Below the pieces are notes generated by a model. It was given only the letters and a program-made list of their open reading frames with translations. It ran no database searches and was not told the origin of the DNA. The position numbers and the translations under genes are program-made. DNA of 41,410 nucleotides, taken from NCBI GenBank assembly GCA_945902955.1, contig CAMDNO010000018.1, forward strand, positions 1 to 41,410. Reading direction: 5' to 3'. This document shows, piece by piece, positions 33,283 to 41,410 of this stretch (its first letter is position 1; every line of letters starts with the position of its first letter). The DNA comes from Porphyromonas cangingivalis (GTDB lineage Bacteria > Bacteroidota > Bacteroidia > Bacteroidales > Paludibacteraceae).

Positions 33283-35697
33283 TTATTTTTGAATCAATAC
33301 TTTAGTTGTACTCGACTGACCTTTTGAGTCAACTAAACGTAAGAAATACATGCCGTTAGCGATGTTTTCTGTCGAAAATTCGGCTGTATTGGTCAATTTG
33401 CGACCAAGTTCTTTCACGGTTTTTCCGTTCAAATCAACCAACGAAATAGTGGCTGAAAGTCCTCTTGCCAAATTAAAATTCACAGTTGCCGTATTTTTAA
33501 CCGGATTTGGATATACCGACATAGGTACCAGCGAGACTGAAGAAGAAAAAACGGAGCTAATACTAACTGCTTGAGCGGTTGTTGCATAAGTAGCATCATC
33601 TTTCGAACATTTAACTGCTGCCACACGGTATTCGTAATTTCCATTAACAGCTGTGTAGTCGTGCCAGTTACGGAGATTTAATGTATTTACCTGTAGTGGG
33701 AAACTACGCGTATCCAACCCGGCAGGTCCATAATTAGCTGCTGGTTGAGTCAAAACCACATCATTCGCTTTATTCGTTTCACTGCGTGGACGAAAAGCAA
33801 TGGTGTACCAATCGTTAGTGCCCACTTTGCGTCTGTCCACTCTGTAAGCCGACTCGTTCGCCACATCTGTCCATTCTATTTCGACAGCCGATGTTGTTGC
33901 ATTGTAAATCAATTTAGAAATGGTTGGTACAGTTGGGTCGTTCGTTGGGCAACCCGACAACCAATCCTGTGGATCAGTCATTACTGCCGTATTCACACTA
34001 GCAGTACCACAAATTACAGGGCTTGGAGTTGTTCCATTTAATCCAAAATTTTCGATATTCGAAATATCCTGACCGTAGTTTGGCTTACCTTCTGCAGTAC
34101 ATATTTTTGCACCTACACTTCCCATAATGGAATTCCAACCCTGAAATAAACCTACCACATACGCATCGTAAGGCCCAATATATCCCAATTCGCCATTATT
34201 CAAATCGGCTTGTTTGTTGTTGGTAATTGCTACCGAATATACTTCCACACCATTGTGGCGTTGCAACAGTACTCCTTCGCCATCATTTCCTCTCGATCCG
34301 GTTCCACACCAACGATTATCGTCGAACCACACATTGTGTCCACCATAATCGATAAAACGTGCCATAAAATCTTCGTTATTCTCAGTTGTGTAATAGTTCC
34401 ATCCATCGCGGGCCACATGCAATTGATCTGAAGATACATTAGAGTAGGCATTCGAAAGACCTAAATGGTGACGATAATTGACATTATTTTTCACAACTAC
34501 CCATGTACCGGCTACTTCAATTCCTTTATTTCCGTGGTTATAAACCCAGTTGTCGCGGATAATTACATTGGGTTCGTAAAAACCCTCCATTTGGTTTACT
34601 AAACTCCGATTATTAAATGGAGTCAGCAAACTCTTGTTAACATCAATACCAATGGCATTACCATAATCGTAAATTAACCATTTCCACAATGAAGTATTTG
34701 TACCTGAATTGGCTGATGTAGGTGCCTGATAACCAAAACAAGCCGTTGGCATTGCAATAACATTGTTGGCCACAAACACATTTTTAGCATCGATACCTAT
34801 ACGTGCACCAAAGCGCCAACCTCCGTTTTCTTGTTTCCATTTGGCTTGTGCCAAGCGGTTTATAACATAATTAGGCGGTGTAGAATTCGACATTTTTACA
34901 CCAAAAACAAATATTTTTGATGGAGCCAATGCTTTTACGCCACCCCACGAAGCCAATCCACTGAAAGGATCCATGAAATGTGTACCGTTGGGAACACGCG
35001 CGCCCCAACCATTGAAAGGTTTTGTTCCTCCGGTATAAGTGTAAGTGCCTGTGTACGACCAAGTCGGGTTCCACCCATTACCGCCAGCGGCAAGTTCTGA
35101 ATCCATTCCAAAATAAATATATCCAAATTCCATTTCAATCCAGGCAATACCCATGTGTGAGTTTTGACCTAAATTTGCCTCGTTTGCACCTTTTGTCTGA
35201 CCAATACAGTTCCACATTTTGGGAATACTGTCATTCGTGGTTCCAAACTCAGAAAGTCGGCGTGTGAATTTGAATTTTGTTGGCAACGAATTTAATCCAT
35301 GATTGGCTAAATCAACCTGTCCGGCTGTGGTATTTTTGCCCGTTACAGCTACTTTATCTGTTGCAGGAGTTTCGCCCACAATCACAACCCCCTTTTTGAG
35401 CATCAAACCTTCGTCGTTTGGCCCATCAGGAATGTCGAAAACATAAGTACCAGCAGGATAATACAATACACCGCCACCCTGCGCATATAACAAATCGCGT
35501 TTTGCTTTAAATTCGGCAAAGTTTGCAGCGCCGGAGTTTTTGTTTTCCATTGTAATCCGATTGCTCCAGTTCACTTCGTTTAGCCAAACAGGGTAGCCTT
35601 CGGAACCGTTGTAGTACTCGGCAATCGGATTTTGAGCCGATGCGCCGAATGTGCTAATCAGTAAGCATATTATTGCAGCAAAAAAATGTTTTTTCAT
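33283..35697 (-). CDS. Secreted pectate-lyase-like beta-helix protein with FnIII and T9SS tail
   Basis: An 804-aa secreted protein: signal peptide (1-21, ending TFGASAQ), the lead motif VWLNEVNWS, a pectate_lyase_3-type start (about 65-115, YAQGGGVLYYPAGTYVF, then VVIVGETP), a right-handed beta-helix (about 120-580: NVFVANNVIAMP, NVIIRDNWVYNHG, VAITNNKQADL) with DGEGVLLQRHNG, a fibronectin III-like domain (about 595-715) and a T9SS type A sorting domain (about 728-804, SVYPNPVKNTATV). It is a paralogue of the product at 6118-8325, which lacks the FnIII domain. A catalytic role on the same polysaccharide is likely but no CAZy family can be named from sequence alone. It is 24 bp downstream of the first propeller gene and 145 bp upstream of GH3. 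Confidence 0.8.
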   Translation of the reverse strand: MKKHFFAAIICLLISTFGASAQNPIAEYYNGSEGYPVWLNEVNWSNRITMENKNSGAANFAEFKAKRDLLYAQGGGVLYYPAGTYVFDIPDGPNDEGLMLKKGVVIVGETPATDKVAVTGKNTTAGQVDLANHGLNSLPTKFKFTRRLSEFGTTNDSIPKMWNCIGQTKGANEANLGQNSHMGIAWIEMEFGYIYFGMDSELAAGGNGWNPTWSYTGTYTYTGGTKPFNGWGARVPNGTHFMDPFSGLASWGGVKALAPSKIFVFGVKMSNSTPPNYVINRLAQAKWKQENGGWRFGARIGIDAKNVFVANNVIAMPTACFGYQAPTSANSGTNTSLWKWLIYDYGNAIGIDVNKSLLTPFNNRSLVNQMEGFYEPNVIIRDNWVYNHGNKGIEVAGTWVVVKNNVNYRHHLGLSNAYSNVSSDQLHVARDGWNYYTTENNEDFMARFIDYGGHNVWFDDNRWCGTGSRGNDGEGVLLQRHNGVEVYSVAITNNKQADLNNGELGYIGPYDAYVVGLFQGWNSIMGSVGAKICTAEGKPNYGQDISNIENFGLNGTTPSPVICGTASVNTAVMTDPQDWLSGCPTNDPTVPTISKLIYNATTSAVEIEWTDVANESAYRVDRRKVGTNDWYTIAFRPRSETNKANDVVLTQPAANYGPAGLDTRSFPLQVNTLNLRNWHDYTAVNGNYEYRVAAVKCSKDDATYATTAQAVSISSVFSSSVSLVPMSVYPNPVKNTATVNFNLARGLSATISLVDLNGKTVKELGRKLTNTAEFSTENIANGMYFLRLVDSKGQSSTTKVLIQK

Positions 35698-35721
35698 GAT
35701 AGATATAAAATTATAAATTGA

Positions 35722-37089
35722 TTAATTCTTGATAAAACGGTTCGTCGAAAGTTTACCATCAGTCGAAATCATTTTTACGATATAAAGCGATGCTTTTAAG
35801 TTTTTGATATTCACAAGTGTTTTTGCATCAGTAGCTTTTACGGATGTAAGCAACTTTCCTGTAACACTGTACATAGTGATAGTTGAACCTGCTTCGGTAT
35901 TTACAATTAGCTCTGTTTGAGTAGCATTTGTATAAAGCGAGAGGGTCGATGCTTTTGTATTGTTTATAGCAGAAGTTGTAAGGTCGTAAACGTAGATACC
36001 ATCAGTCATAACTGCAGAAACATACAATTTCGTACTTGATTTTACTAAATCACTTAAATAGTAAGTGCCACTTGCCGGAGCTACTCTCGTACTTGGAATT
36101 GTAATACCTGTTCCAACTGGAGCAAAAGTCTCGTTATACAAATCTTGTCCCAAATCCCAACCCGCAGTAGTATTGTTTAGTTGTGATACATAAACATTAT
36201 TGATACTACTCAAAACATAAATAGGACCATCATTGTCTCCAATAATTCTACGAACTTCCCAATATGGCACTCCTGAAGTAGAAGAACCTTGCCAGTTTGT
36301 ACCTGCATCTCTTGAACTCCAAATCAATCCTTTATTACCATTCTGACCTCCATAATAAAGATATGTAGCACCATTTACTTTATGTTCAAAGGCACAATAA
36401 GGATTGAAAAAATCTCCTACTAAATTATATGTCCATGTTAAACCATAATCGGTAGACGTTAACAAATAATTATCATTGGTTACCACTTTGTCGGTAGCGT
36501 ATAATATAGTGCTACCTGGAAAACTATAAATACCTAAAACATTTTTAAAAATATTTCCGGCTGGAAGTGTAACTTGTGCATAGTTTGTCCATGTATCGCC
36601 ACCATCAGCCGAGCGCCAGATACCACCACCAAAGGTTGGAACTAAAATAATGGTATTATTATTACCATCTTGAATCTGAGTAAAATTATTAGAAACACCT
36701 CCAAATGTAGACAATACAGTTGGATTAAGTGCAGTTAACACCCAACTTGTACCATTATACTTGTATAATTGGGTAGCTGTAGCTGTAGCAAGATTGCTTG
36801 CAGTAACTTTAACAATAGCCAACTTCATTGTTTTAAAACTTAAAAAATACACTGGAGTGCCCTGCAATCCAAAAGCTTCCCAATCGCCACCGTTGGCCGA
36901 GGGCGAAACCCAAATACCATCTCCGGTAGCAGCATAAAGTTTACCATCTTCATACGCTAATTTATTAATATTCAAACTAATTGTTCCACCTCCTGTTTTT
37001 GTGAGGTCTAATTTTGTCCAAACTCCTGTTGCAAAAGTGAACACCGTGCTAATAAGTAAAAGCACCAATGATAAAGTAATTTTTTTCAT
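35722..37089 (-). CDS. Secreted Asp-box beta-propeller with T9SS tail (paralogue 1)
   Basis: A 455-aa secreted protein (signal peptide MKKITLSLVLLLISTVFTFA). It has sialidase/VPS10-type Asp-box repeats: WRSADGGDTW, TSTDYGLTWTY, WSSRDAGTNWQ, and the opening WTKLDLTKTGGGTISLN with LYAATGDGIWVS. The last ~70 residues are a T9SS sorting domain (ITMYSVTGKLL ... LYIVKMIS). It is strongly similar to the 443-aa neighbour upstream (37134-38465, 44 bp away), so the two come from a local duplication. Asp-box propellers may be hydrolases, such as sialidase or GH74 types, or binding modules; no catalytic set could be recognised, so I leave the activity open. It is co-directional with the rest of the right arm and lies 24 bp upstream of the beta-helix gene. 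Confidence 0.8.
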   Translation of the reverse strand: MKKITLSLVLLLISTVFTFATGVWTKLDLTKTGGGTISLNINKLAYEDGKLYAATGDGIWVSPSANGGDWEAFGLQGTPVYFLSFKTMKLAIVKVTASNLATATATQLYKYNGTSWVLTALNPTVLSTFGGVSNNFTQIQDGNNNTIILVPTFGGGIWRSADGGDTWTNYAQVTLPAGNIFKNVLGIYSFPGSTILYATDKVVTNDNYLLTSTDYGLTWTYNLVGDFFNPYCAFEHKVNGATYLYYGGQNGNKGLIWSSRDAGTNWQGSSTSGVPYWEVRRIIGDNDGPIYVLSSINNVYVSQLNNTTAGWDLGQDLYNETFAPVGTGITIPSTRVAPASGTYYLSDLVKSSTKLYVSAVMTDGIYVYDLTTSAINNTKASTLSLYTNATQTELIVNTEAGSTITMYSVTGKLLTSVKATDAKTLVNIKNLKASLYIVKMISTDGKLSTNRFIKN

Positions 37090-37133
37090 GATAAATTGAT
37101 ATTAAATTGTTATTGATTAAGAAATTATGAATT

Positions 37134-38465
37134 TTATTTTTTTACAAAACGATTTGTCGAAAGGTTGCCATTCGTTGATATAACTTTTACAATATACACT
37201 GCGGCATTAAAATCATTGAGAGCTATATTCGTTTGGTTTTGTTTCGCAGTTTGCGATTTTAATAATTTGCCAGAAACGGAATATATTGAAATTTCAGAAC
37301 CGGATTCGGTATATACAGTTAACTCCGTTTGAGCTGAATTTAAGTGCATTTTCAAATCAGATGACTTCGGAGCTTTTAACGCAGAGGGTATCAACGAAAT
37401 AGAATAAATTCCTTCGTTGTAGGTTGAAACATATAATTTGGAGCCTGTTTTTACTAAATGTGTCAGGAATAATGGCTCTCCTGCAGGAGTTGGTTTGGTA
37501 GCCGGAATAACAATTCCTGTTCCGACAGGTAAAAAATTATCGCCATTGTCAGTTGAAACATACACGTTGTTTACACTGCTCATGGCATAAAGCGGACCAT
37601 CATCATCGCCAATAATTCGGCGATTATCCCAGTATTCTACACCGGTAGTTAACGATGCATCCCAATTCAATCCGGCATCTTCGGATCGCCAAACAATACC
37701 CTGAGCTCCATCTTTACCTGCCCAATAAAAATAATCTTTGTTTGCTACTTTACGTTTGTGAAATGACCAGGGATTGAAGAAGTTAGCCACTTCGGCATGT
37801 TGCCATGTAGCTCCAAAATCGGTCGACCGTATCAGGTACTGCATGTTAAAGTCGGCTTTGTCGGTTCCATAAATTACATTGTCGCCGGCAAAAGTGTAGA
37901 TAGCCGGAATTTTACGGAAAAACTGATAGCCGTTAGTAGGATGATTTTCATAAACAACCTGCGACCATGTAAGTCCGCTATTTGTTGAGCGCCAGATACC
38001 ATTTCCCCAGGTAGGGAGCATAATTACAACCTGATTGTTGTTCTGGATTTGTGCAAAATTGATTAAGTTTTCCGGATAGGCTCCAAAAGCACTCAGTTTT
38101 GAGGCGTTGAAACCGGTATTTTCCCAAATTTCGCCATTTCGTTTATAAAGTTGTAAAGTTCTTTTTGTTGCATCGTCGGCAGCAGCTTCGATGGTTAATG
38201 CCAATTGCAGAATATCGAAATTGAGCAAAAACACTTTTTTCCCCTGAAGCCCTGCAGCCACCCAATCGCCACCATTGGCGGATGCCGATTCATATATTCC
38301 GTCGGCAGTTGCAGCATACAATTTGTTGTTTTTCAGAGCCATCTGATACACATTTGCATCTATGGAGCCACCACCAGTCTTAGTGAGATCCATTTTTGTC
38401 CACTGTGCCGAGCTGAAACATATACTGCAAAAAAGCAAGATAAAAGCGAGTAAGTTTTTTTTCAT
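37134..38465 (-). CDS. Secreted Asp-box beta-propeller with T9SS tail (paralogue 2)
   Basis: A 443-aa secreted protein (signal peptide MKKNLLAFILLFCSICFSSAQ). The mature start WTKMDLTKTGGGSIDANVYQ and the Asp-box repeats (WRSTNSGLTWSQ, IRSTDFGATWQH, WRSEDAGLNWD, VSTDNGDNF) match its downstream neighbour almost block for block, as does the tail (ISIYSVSGKLLKSQ ... NRFVKK), a T9SS sorting domain. A blade-by-blade layout of four Asp boxes suggests a six- or seven-bladed propeller of about 350 residues. It starts 9 bp after the stop of the unnamed-family gene (38475-40748), so translation is probably coupled. Activity is unknown; a role in binding or cleaving the same glycan is inferred only from context. 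Confidence 0.8.
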   Translation of the reverse strand: MKKNLLAFILLFCSICFSSAQWTKMDLTKTGGGSIDANVYQMALKNNKLYAATADGIYESASANGGDWVAAGLQGKKVFLLNFDILQLALTIEAAADDATKRTLQLYKRNGEIWENTGFNASKLSAFGAYPENLINFAQIQNNNQVVIMLPTWGNGIWRSTNSGLTWSQVVYENHPTNGYQFFRKIPAIYTFAGDNVIYGTDKADFNMQYLIRSTDFGATWQHAEVANFFNPWSFHKRKVANKDYFYWAGKDGAQGIVWRSEDAGLNWDASLTTGVEYWDNRRIIGDDDGPLYAMSSVNNVYVSTDNGDNFLPVGTGIVIPATKPTPAGEPLFLTHLVKTGSKLYVSTYNEGIYSISLIPSALKAPKSSDLKMHLNSAQTELTVYTESGSEISIYSVSGKLLKSQTAKQNQTNIALNDFNAAVYIVKVISTNGNLSTNRFVKK

Positions 38466-38474
38466 AATAGTATT

Positions 38475-40748
38475 TTAATTTGTTCTCATTCTATGACGTA
38501 CATTTTTATTATATGCCTTAATTGATTTACAATATTTATGCTGTCTTTTCTTCTCAATTTCATATTTTACTTCAGCCGAAAGAGGGTCAACCGATATGCG
38601 GGCCTTTTTTCCTCCGGCATTCAGCGTCAGAGAACCACTGCCCCAAGGCTGACTGATAAGGTCGTAACCAAAAACAGTGCGGTAACTATCCCAACTTTGA
38701 TAGTCGATAAATTCGCCATTACCCCATACTTTTGGATAGGAACCTGCCGGCGAAAATGGATTTGGTGTAGGCGTATCATAAGTGTAAGGCGTCATTTTGA
38801 AACTTCCGGGAGCCACATATTCCATTTTAAGGGTATTGTTAGCCGGCGAAGTGTACGAATAAGTGCTGGAATCGACCATCGAAATTGATTTTGATTGTTG
38901 AACAACTTCAAAGTCAGTAAAATTCGTATAATTAGTTGCAGTACCAATCTCGAAAAGAAGCGCTCCTAACTCATTGGCTGACCACTTAAAAGTTACAGCC
39001 GAATGATTTTCACTTTCGGTTGAAGTTGAAACCTCTACAGCCAAAGGTTGTGGATAAGGCTTTACAGCCAAAAACACATCGTTTCGTAATTGAAGATAAA
39101 GGCTATTATTCACCCACTTGTATGCCTGAACATCCCAAAAATCCGATTCGCCGGTAGCACGGAGCTGACGTAGTGAGTCGGGTACAACGAACCATATTTT
39201 ATTATCCGATGCGTTGCTGTGTTTTATCATTTGCATCATCATATTCCGAAATTGTCCTATTTCGTGTTGTGGCGAGCGTCCGGCAGTGGTAGTCATAGTT
39301 CCGGCATTGCCCGAGAGTATGCGTGCCCCGTTTACTTGCCCCGTAACACCAATTCGCCACATACATTGTTCGGAAAAAGTTCCCAGCGCGCCATTTGGCC
39401 GTCCAACCGCAGCACTTGCCATGGTCACGTTCTTGTCCAGCCAGTTAGTTTCAAATTCGAATCGCCGACCGCCATTAGTGCCGTTCCAGTCGTTGTAGGG
39501 AAATTCGCCGTTGATGCTACCATCGTTATTAAAATATCGTCCCTGATCGATATGATAAAAGGGTTTTGCACTTTGCACTTCCACCGGTAAGGGGAAATTG
39601 CGTTGTGCCATGTCGATAACTATTTGTGGAGGCCTGTACGACGAACTCAACAAAAATCCCACTTCCATTTCGGTAGGGTCTTTCGTTTTCCATATTTCGG
39701 GCGAAAAGGATGTTTTAAACTTTTCGTCGGTAAAATAGGGAATTGTAAATTGATAATACGAACCTGTAAAAGGTTTAAACGAAGCTGTTTTGGCGCGCGA
39801 GTCAGCAGCAACCTGCGAACCGTCGATAAAATGCAGTGCAGCTTCGGTCATCATCCAATCCAGGCAAGCTTGCGCCCGTTTTTTATTTTCAGCTCCGTTG
39901 GGGTCGTTGCATTTTTCGGCACCCTCGTAAATGGTAAGCAATGGATTGAGCGTGTGGCCGAAGTAATTATTGGAATTCCATTCCACGCGTCCCGCATTGT
40001 ATAGCGCACGAGTCAGATTTTTCAAAAAACCATCGAAATAGGCTATGGCATTTACGTTTGTTGGATAAATGGTTTTTGTAAGTGGCGAACTTACGCCGGT
40101 ATGTAAAAGTATTCCGTTCGACGATAAATCGAGATTTGTCATATCTAACCGAACACCATTAATACTTTTGTTGTGAAGTTCGTGTGCAAATAAATAGCCG
40201 GCAGAACGCATCATCCAATGAAAGTTTTCGGAATTAAATTCCTTTCCGCCTGCTTCATTGTAACCGCAACATGGGTCGAAGACATGGTCGGTTTTCATTA
40301 ACTGATGCCACATATTGTAAACATCTGAATAAATTAAATCCACTTGTGTAGAGTCATTCGCTGCAATTTCGTTTTTCCAACGGAAGTAATACATAGCGTA
40401 TCCGGCACAACTAAATGGTGAGTTAAAACTACCTACATTGCTTCCATTCACCATATTTCGTCCGGTTTGTATAAAATTCAGCAAAGTTGTTGACGAATTA
40501 TTGGTTGTTGGCCAAGCCATTTTTGCGAGTAATTTGGGCCATTCCCATTTTCCTGCATCTGTAATTTCGCTTCCTGCAATTGGCACATAAGCCGGAATGC
40601 GAGAACCCCACATTTGATGGATGCGGCTCTGAAAACCCGTTTCATAAGAAGTTGCCGGACGTGGCAATTCGGGCACAACACAGTATGGCTGAGCATATAT
40701 TTTTAATATTGCAAAAAACAAAATGAATGAAATAAACTTAACACGCAT
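38475..40748 (-). CDS. Exported protein of unnamed helical family without sorting tail
   Basis: A 757-aa exported protein (signal peptide 1-19, ending LKIYA) that I cannot name. It is a distant paralogue of the product at 8397-10736: SYETGFQSRIHQM (34-46), SENFHWMMRSAGYLFA (173-188), YNAGRVEWNSNNY (250-262), SSYRPP (369-374) and a matching NVTMASAA ... MWRIGV stretch. The N-terminal ~400 residues look like an alpha/alpha toroid and the rest is beta-rich, a layout seen in several polysaccharide lyases and hydrolases. Unlike its paralogue it has no T9SS domain: it ends in a short basic tail (EIEKKRQHKYCKSIKAYNK), and the next gene begins only 9 bp on, so nothing is missing. It is therefore probably periplasmic, handling imported fragments. 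The enzyme role is inference. Confidence 0.75.
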   Translation of the reverse strand: MRVKFISFILFFAILKIYAQPYCVVPELPRPATSYETGFQSRIHQMWGSRIPAYVPIAGSEITDAGKWEWPKLLAKMAWPTTNNSSTTLLNFIQTGRNMVNGSNVGSFNSPFSCAGYAMYYFRWKNEIAANDSTQVDLIYSDVYNMWHQLMKTDHVFDPCCGYNEAGGKEFNSENFHWMMRSAGYLFAHELHNKSINGVRLDMTNLDLSSNGILLHTGVSSPLTKTIYPTNVNAIAYFDGFLKNLTRALYNAGRVEWNSNNYFGHTLNPLLTIYEGAEKCNDPNGAENKKRAQACLDWMMTEAALHFIDGSQVAADSRAKTASFKPFTGSYYQFTIPYFTDEKFKTSFSPEIWKTKDPTEMEVGFLLSSSYRPPQIVIDMAQRNFPLPVEVQSAKPFYHIDQGRYFNNDGSINGEFPYNDWNGTNGGRRFEFETNWLDKNVTMASAAVGRPNGALGTFSEQCMWRIGVTGQVNGARILSGNAGTMTTTAGRSPQHEIGQFRNMMMQMIKHSNASDNKIWFVVPDSLRQLRATGESDFWDVQAYKWVNNSLYLQLRNDVFLAVKPYPQPLAVEVSTSTESENHSAVTFKWSANELGALLFEIGTATNYTNFTDFEVVQQSKSISMVDSSTYSYTSPANNTLKMEYVAPGSFKMTPYTYDTPTPNPFSPAGSYPKVWGNGEFIDYQSWDSYRTVFGYDLISQPWGSGSLTLNAGGKKARISVDPLSAEVKYEIEKKRQHKYCKSIKAYNKNVRHRMRTN

Positions 40749-40809
40749 AAAATTAAATTGAAAGTGTGTTTGTGAAATAAATATATTTTACTACCTGAAT
40801 ATCAATATT

Positions 40810-41410
40810 TTAACGCTGTAATATACAATCATAACTTTTACTAATTTTTTCACCTGCATCCAAAAAGAAATACGAATTCCGCCCGTAGAAGCGGGTATCG
40901 TGTGCAAGCAATTCCTGATACGAACGACCGATTCCGGTGGTGCCAAACTCAAGTCCTTTTGCCCATAATTTTCCATCTACCCGTTGTTGCCACACATTTA
41001 CCCAGGGGTATTCGGCAGTTTTCCAACTGTATTTCAGCGTCAAACCATAAGCAGGATTATTTATTGATATCCAACCAATTGAATCGGCAAAAATATGTGT
41101 CGAGACATAACTTTCGGGCGTATAGGCGCGTCGCAAATCGATGGAATCGTTGCCAATTGCACTTTTCACCATAGGCCAGCTATAAGCAGACTTGTGTGGA
41201 TTCGGGTAAGCATAAGTTTGTAAAAATCCTTCGCGGGCATTGGATTCGACGATGCAATCTTCGCTTAAAAACGGCGTTCCGATGGTAGCATGTTGCACCA
41301 CATTAAACAGCCGCCCAACAGATGTGTAATTCTGAAAACTTTCGGTTACTTTAAAGTTTGCCTGATTAGGCAAAAGTTCTATATTTCGGGTAATAATAAC
41401 TCCGTCTAAA
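40810..41410 (-). CDS. Galactose-mutarotase-like hypothetical protein (5' partial)
   Basis: The minus-strand frame is open to the right edge, so the N-terminus lies outside the window and 199 residues are visible. The part is all-beta, with VQHATIGTPFL, SWPMVKSAI, LKYSWKTAEYPWVNVWQQ and the GLEFGTTG block, a layout like the galactose-mutarotase/aldose-1-epimerase superfamily (hydrolase-linked carbohydrate-binding folds also use it). No complete catalytic His/Glu set is visible in this fragment. It ends 61 bp before the unnamed-family gene, and no separate promoter was found between them, so it is probably part of the same unit. It could be an anomer-converting or sugar-binding helper protein. 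Superfamily assignment is by sequence style only. Confidence 0.5.
   Translation of the reverse strand, partial: LDGVIITRNIELLPNQANFKVTESFQNYTSVGRLFNVVQHATIGTPFLSEDCIVESNAREGFLQTYAYPNPHKSAYSWPMVKSAIGNDSIDLRRAYTPESYVSTHIFADSIGWISINNPAYGLTLKYSWKTAEYPWVNVWQQRVDGKLWAKGLEFGTTGIGRSYQELLAHDTRFYGRNSYFFLDAGEKISKSYDCILQR

Noticed and set aside
38475-38560. Basic C-terminal tail of the right-arm unnamed-family protein, considered as a frameshift that removed a sorting domain
   Set aside because: The next gene starts 9 bp after the stop, so there is no remnant of a sorting domain in any frame; absence looks original.

Overview
The window is AT-rich DNA from a Bacteroidota (Bacteroidetes) genome, most likely an anaerobic or environmental Bacteroidales-type organism; the exact genus is a guess. 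The evidence is a SusC/SusD outer-membrane uptake pair, nine proteins ending in type A sorting domains of the type IX secretion system (T9SS), and a perfect Bacteroidota housekeeping promoter (TTTG-N19-TANNTTTG) in front of susD. Nearly all of the window is one glycan-utilisation locus plus large secreted surface proteins. No tRNA, rRNA, CRISPR array, transposase or phage gene was seen.

Left arm (1-10736, + strand): a FAD-dependent oxidoreductase with a golvesin-like tail (5' end outside the window), a GH78 alpha-L-rhamnosidase, a GH3 beta-glycosidase, a pectate-lyase-like beta-helix protein with a T9SS tail, and a 779-aa T9SS protein of a family I cannot name. The arm ends 4 bp from the convergent SusC gene.

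Centre (10741-30329, - strand apart from one small + gene): reading in the direction of transcription (high to low coordinates) there is a 492-aa beta-helix surface protein, a 1353-aa Ig/propeller surface protein, a 1209-aa beta-helix/MBG surface protein followed by a 72-aa small ORF, then a 1214-aa Ig/propeller surface protein, susD and susC. The beta-helix plus Ig/propeller pair is present twice, and susD precedes susC, the reverse of the usual order. A small DUF2442 gene lies on the + strand at 19983-20267.

Right arm (30504-41410, - strand): in transcription order, a partial mutarotase-like protein, a 757-aa relative of the unnamed left-arm family, two paralogous Asp-box propeller proteins, a second pectate-lyase-like beta-helix protein and a second GH3 enzyme carrying a PA14 domain. 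The two arms are therefore approximate mirror images (unnamed family + beta-helix + GH3), facing each other across the surface-protein block.

Proposed working (inference): secreted beta-helix enzymes and the unnamed family cut a rhamnose-containing, probably acidic polysaccharide at the cell surface, SusD/SusC import the pieces, and GH78 and the two GH3 enzymes trim them. The most interesting items are the duplicated unnamed family (candidate new carbohydrate-active enzyme family) and a 28-bp box, TTTAGGGCAT-N14-CGTC, found with identical spacing in front of three of the four central surface-protein genes, with the geometry of an ECF-sigma promoter.
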